From: JADJLQ01 sp034439915 | GTDB lineage: Bacteria; Bacteroidota; Bacteroidia; Chitinophagales; Saprospiraceae | Length of the DNA: 15,889 nt | Direction of reading: 5' to 3' | NCBI GenBank assembly: GCA_034439915.1 | Contig: JAWXBI010000138.1 | Span: 1-15,889 of the forward strand | Shown here: in pieces, positions 13,847 through 15,889 of the stretch | Layout of the letters: every line of letters starts with the position of its first letter | How positions within the stretch are numbered: position 1 is the stretch's first letter | Position numbers and translations under genes: made by a program | The notes under the pieces: generated by a model | Told to the model about the DNA's origin: nothing | Databases searched by the model: none | The model's input: the letters and a program-made list of their open reading frames with translations, nothing else

Positions 13847-15259
13847 TTAATTTTTATGCTTTGAACTCAGCAAAGTTACATTTTCAATGTGTCCGGTATG
13901 AGGAAACATATCGACGGGCTGACTGATGATATGGTCATAAACCGGGGCTAATAATTTGAGGTCCCTGGCCTGGGTAGCAGGGTTACAACTGACATAAATG
14001 ATTTTGGCTACGGGATAGGTATTCAGTACCGGAATGATATCCGGGTGAAGACCTGCCCTGGGTGGGTCAACCACAATACAATCCGGATAACCTTCCTGCT
14101 GGAACAACCCGTTTTGGAGCATAAGCTTGACATCCCCGGTATGAAAGGTTGCATTTTGGATCTGATTACATGCAGCATTCATGCGGGCATCCTCCACTGC
14201 ATCGGGTATTTCTTCGACCCCAATGACCATTTTGCATTTTCCGGCCAAAAACAAACCGATTGTCCCGGTTCCTGAATATAGATCATAGACTATTTCATCA
14301 CCCTGGAGGTCCGCAAACTCTTCCACAAATTGATATAATTTAAGTGCCTGATGGGTATTGGTTTGGAAAAAAGATTTTGGACCGATCCGGTACCGCAATC
14401 CCCCGATGGACTCCATGATATAACCCGGGCCATGCACCAGAAGAGGTGCAAGGTCAAAAGTGCTGTCATTTTTTTTCTGATTCAGCATGGTATATAAGGT
14501 GGTTAGTTGCGGGAAAGCAGCTAAGATCGCATCACAGAGGGATTGCAGGTCTTCCGGCCGATCCTCCCCATGGACGATGATTACCATATGCTCATCAAGA
14601 CAGGAGGTACGCACCAACAAATTGCGAAGGAAACCAGTATGATTTTTAACGTCATAAAACGAATATTGCCGGGTTTTGGCTATTTCACGGACCAGGTTCC
14701 GGATAGAATTACTTGGTTCAGGTTGAAGATAACAATGCCGGATATCCACTATTTTTTCAAAGGAGCCGGGGCGGTGAAAACCCAGTGCATCCCGGTCGGC
14801 GGGCATCCCGGTTTCTATCTCCGATTGTTCGAGCCATCGGGAATTGCCAAAGCTATATTCGAGTTTGTTCCGATAATAACGATTTTCCGAAGCACCGCAG
14901 ATTGGTCTGACAACCGGCTGCGGTATACCACCTATCCGGCTCAAAGCATCGGAAACATTCTTTTGTTTATAGGTCAGTTGCCCTTCATAAGTCATGTGCT
15001 GCCATTTACAACCCCCGCAAACCCCAAAATGGGAGCAAAAAGGCAGGGTCCTCCAAGGGGAATCGGCAGTCCGTTGAGTAGCTCTTCCGATCCCCAACCG
15101 GCTCCTATGCTTGCGGACTTCGATATCCATGATCTCGCCGGGGACTGCATTTTCAACCAGGTATACCTTGCCTGCTTCATCTTTGCCGATACCATAACCC
15201 TGGTCGCCCATGTCCACGATCTTTACATTTTCCGCCCGCACTTCCTTGGTCTTTCCCAT
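13847..15259 (-). CDS. rlmD: 23S rRNA (uracil-C5)-methyltransferase RlmD
   Basis: This is a complete 470-residue SAM-dependent RNA methyltransferase of the RlmD/RumA family, which makes m5U in 23S rRNA (U1939 in E. coli). An N-terminal TRAM domain (about 1-65) binds RNA. Cys75, Cys81 and Cys84 in FCSHFGVCGGC, with Cys176 in RHCYLQ, form the 4Fe-4S site. SFFQTN, then YDLYSGTGTIGLFLAG (SAM loop) and VVDPPRAGLH follow. IIYVSCNPATQARDL carries the catalytic Cys. Bacteroidota often have one such enzyme, so the exact uridine(s) modified (RlmD- or RlmCD-like) cannot be decided. It starts 21 bases after the OmpA-family gene. Confidence 0.93.
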   Translation of the reverse strand: MGKTKEVRAENVKIVDMGDQGYGIGKDEAGKVYLVENAVPGEIMDIEVRKHRSRLGIGRATQRTADSPWRTLPFCSHFGVCGGCKWQHMTYEGQLTYKQKNVSDALSRIGGIPQPVVRPICGASENRYYRNKLEYSFGNSRWLEQSEIETGMPADRDALGFHRPGSFEKIVDIRHCYLQPEPSNSIRNLVREIAKTRQYSFYDVKNHTGFLRNLLVRTSCLDEHMVIIVHGEDRPEDLQSLCDAILAAFPQLTTLYTMLNQKKNDSTFDLAPLLVHGPGYIMESIGGLRYRIGPKSFFQTNTHQALKLYQFVEEFADLQGDEIVYDLYSGTGTIGLFLAGKCKMVIGVEEIPDAVEDARMNAACNQIQNATFHTGDVKLMLQNGLFQQEGYPDCIVVDPPRAGLHPDIIPVLNTYPVAKIIYVSCNPATQARDLKLLAPVYDHIISQPVDMFPHTGHIENVTLLSSKHKN

Positions 15260-15280
15260 GCTCCTCTCTTTTTATTCTTT

Positions 15281-15889
15281 TTATTTGATTTTTTTAACCA
15301 GGACAAATTCCACCCGTCGATTGGAAAGGCGGCCTGATTCCGTTTGATTGTCAGAGATCGGTTTTGAATCGCCAAATCCTTCGTAAGACAACCTGCTACT
15401 TTCAACTTGCCGGGAGATTAAATAATTATATATTGACAATGCTCGCTGTCGGGATAAAATCAAATTGGCCTGCGGTTCACCGGTATGATCTGTATGACCA
15501 TGAATGGCCAGGCTGTATTCGGGGTGATCTTTCATCAGGACGACCAGGGCATCGAGCTCGTTATAAGACTCTGACTTTAATCTATAGGAGTTCAACTCAA
15601 ATAATACATTGTGTAAGACGATCGGTTTAGTTGTCAGGGTATCTTCAGGGCCAATCCGCTCCAATTTAATCAGGTGATGAAGTGTATCCGCATCCCGGAC
15701 GGACTGTCCTAAAACAATGCGGTCAGAATAGAGGTTAAACCCGGAAGCCTGAACATGGACCTGGTAAGAATCGTGGGCGGGCACCACCAGGAGATAATAG
15801 CCTTCCGCATCGCTGTACAAGGTGTCTTTTCTGACCAGGTCGGTCCCTCCGGCGATTGTAATTCGAAGGTTAGGCAAGGACTGACCGGA
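15281..15889 (-). CDS. OmpA-family protein with carboxypeptidase-regulatory-type domain (partial)
   Basis: The gene enters from beyond the right edge; the frame is open to 15889, and the TTG at 15877 is internal, not a start. The visible 5' part is a beta-sandwich of the CarboxypepD_reg type (SDAEGYYLLVVPAHDSYQVHV, then ASGFNLYSD). From about 15660 leftwards there is an OmpA C-terminal peptidoglycan-binding domain: LHNVLFELNSYRLKSES, IHGHTDHTGE, LSRQRALSIYNYLI and YEGFGDSKPI. RRVEFVL closes it. In this phylum the arrangement often follows N-terminal TPR and PD40 propeller repeats in a large outer-membrane-associated lipoprotein, some tied to gliding/T9SS (PorE-like); that part is not visible here. 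The stop is TAA-type at 15281, 21 bases before rlmD. Confidence 0.85.
   Translation of the reverse strand, partial: SGQSLPNLRITIAGGTDLVRKDTLYSDAEGYYLLVVPAHDSYQVHVQASGFNLYSDRIVLGQSVRDADTLHHLIKLERIGPEDTLTTKPIVLHNVLFELNSYRLKSESYNELDALVVLMKDHPEYSLAIHGHTDHTGEPQANLILSRQRALSIYNYLISRQVESSRLSYEGFGDSKPISDNQTESGRLSNRRVEFVLVKKIK

Noticed and set aside
14543..15337. 264-codon plus-strand open frame
   Set aside because: It lies wholly opposite rlmD and the end of the OmpA-family gene, both with complete family motifs; it is a shadow frame.
1..15889. CRISPR array or tandem direct repeats
   Set aside because: No regularly spaced repeat was seen anywhere; the only tandem unit is the doubled hairpin at 3646-3687.

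Overview
The window looks like chromosomal DNA from a member of the Bacteroidota, probably an environmental, Saprospiria/Chitinophagia-like lineage. The basis is gldH (a gliding lipoprotein gene confined to this phylum) directly behind dnaJ, a peptidoglycan-binding OmpA protein with a carboxypeptidase-regulatory-type domain, a Bacteroidota-type small hypothetical protein, A/T-rich leaders without clear Shine-Dalgarno sites, and a TTTG/TAnnTTTG-like promoter candidate. The lineage is inferred from protein patterns, not from a marker tree.

Left part (1 to about 5200): a worn, rearranged stretch. It holds a PQQ-dependent dehydrogenase with a fused cytochrome c domain that has lost its signal peptide and start; a 560-base spacer with a cluster of stem-loops; a DUF433/DUF5615 antitoxin-toxin pair; a 129-base element with 19-base terminal inverted repeats; an outer-membrane beta-barrel gene broken by one frameshift; and the C-terminal half of an IS110-family transposase, also frameshifted. 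Short palindromes with CCGAT/CTCG cores recur in three spacers here.

Middle part (5231 to 8687, all on the minus strand): a secreted heparinase II/III-family polysaccharide lyase preceded by a beta-lactamase-fold serine hydrolase, 23 to 24 bases apart and probably co-transcribed. Upstream is a 350-base spacer with a likely C-terminal remnant of an unidentified protein and a hairpin that could end the next operon.

Right part (8688 to 15889, all on the minus strand): a tight, intact run of conserved genes. In transcription order: OmpA-family protein (cut by the window edge), rlmD, a conserved 116-residue hypothetical, rfbA, a flippase-like membrane protein, a TlpA-type thioredoxin, then after a 67-base gap with a possible promoter grpE, dnaJ and gldH. 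The last three join protein folding to the gliding/type IX secretion apparatus, with dnaJ and gldH overlapping by ATGA.

I found no clearly new multi-gene system. The best leads are the inverted-repeat element lying directly upstream of the toxin-antitoxin pair, the shared palindromes in the decayed zone, and the dnaJ-gldH coupling. No rRNA, credible tRNA or CRISPR array is visible.
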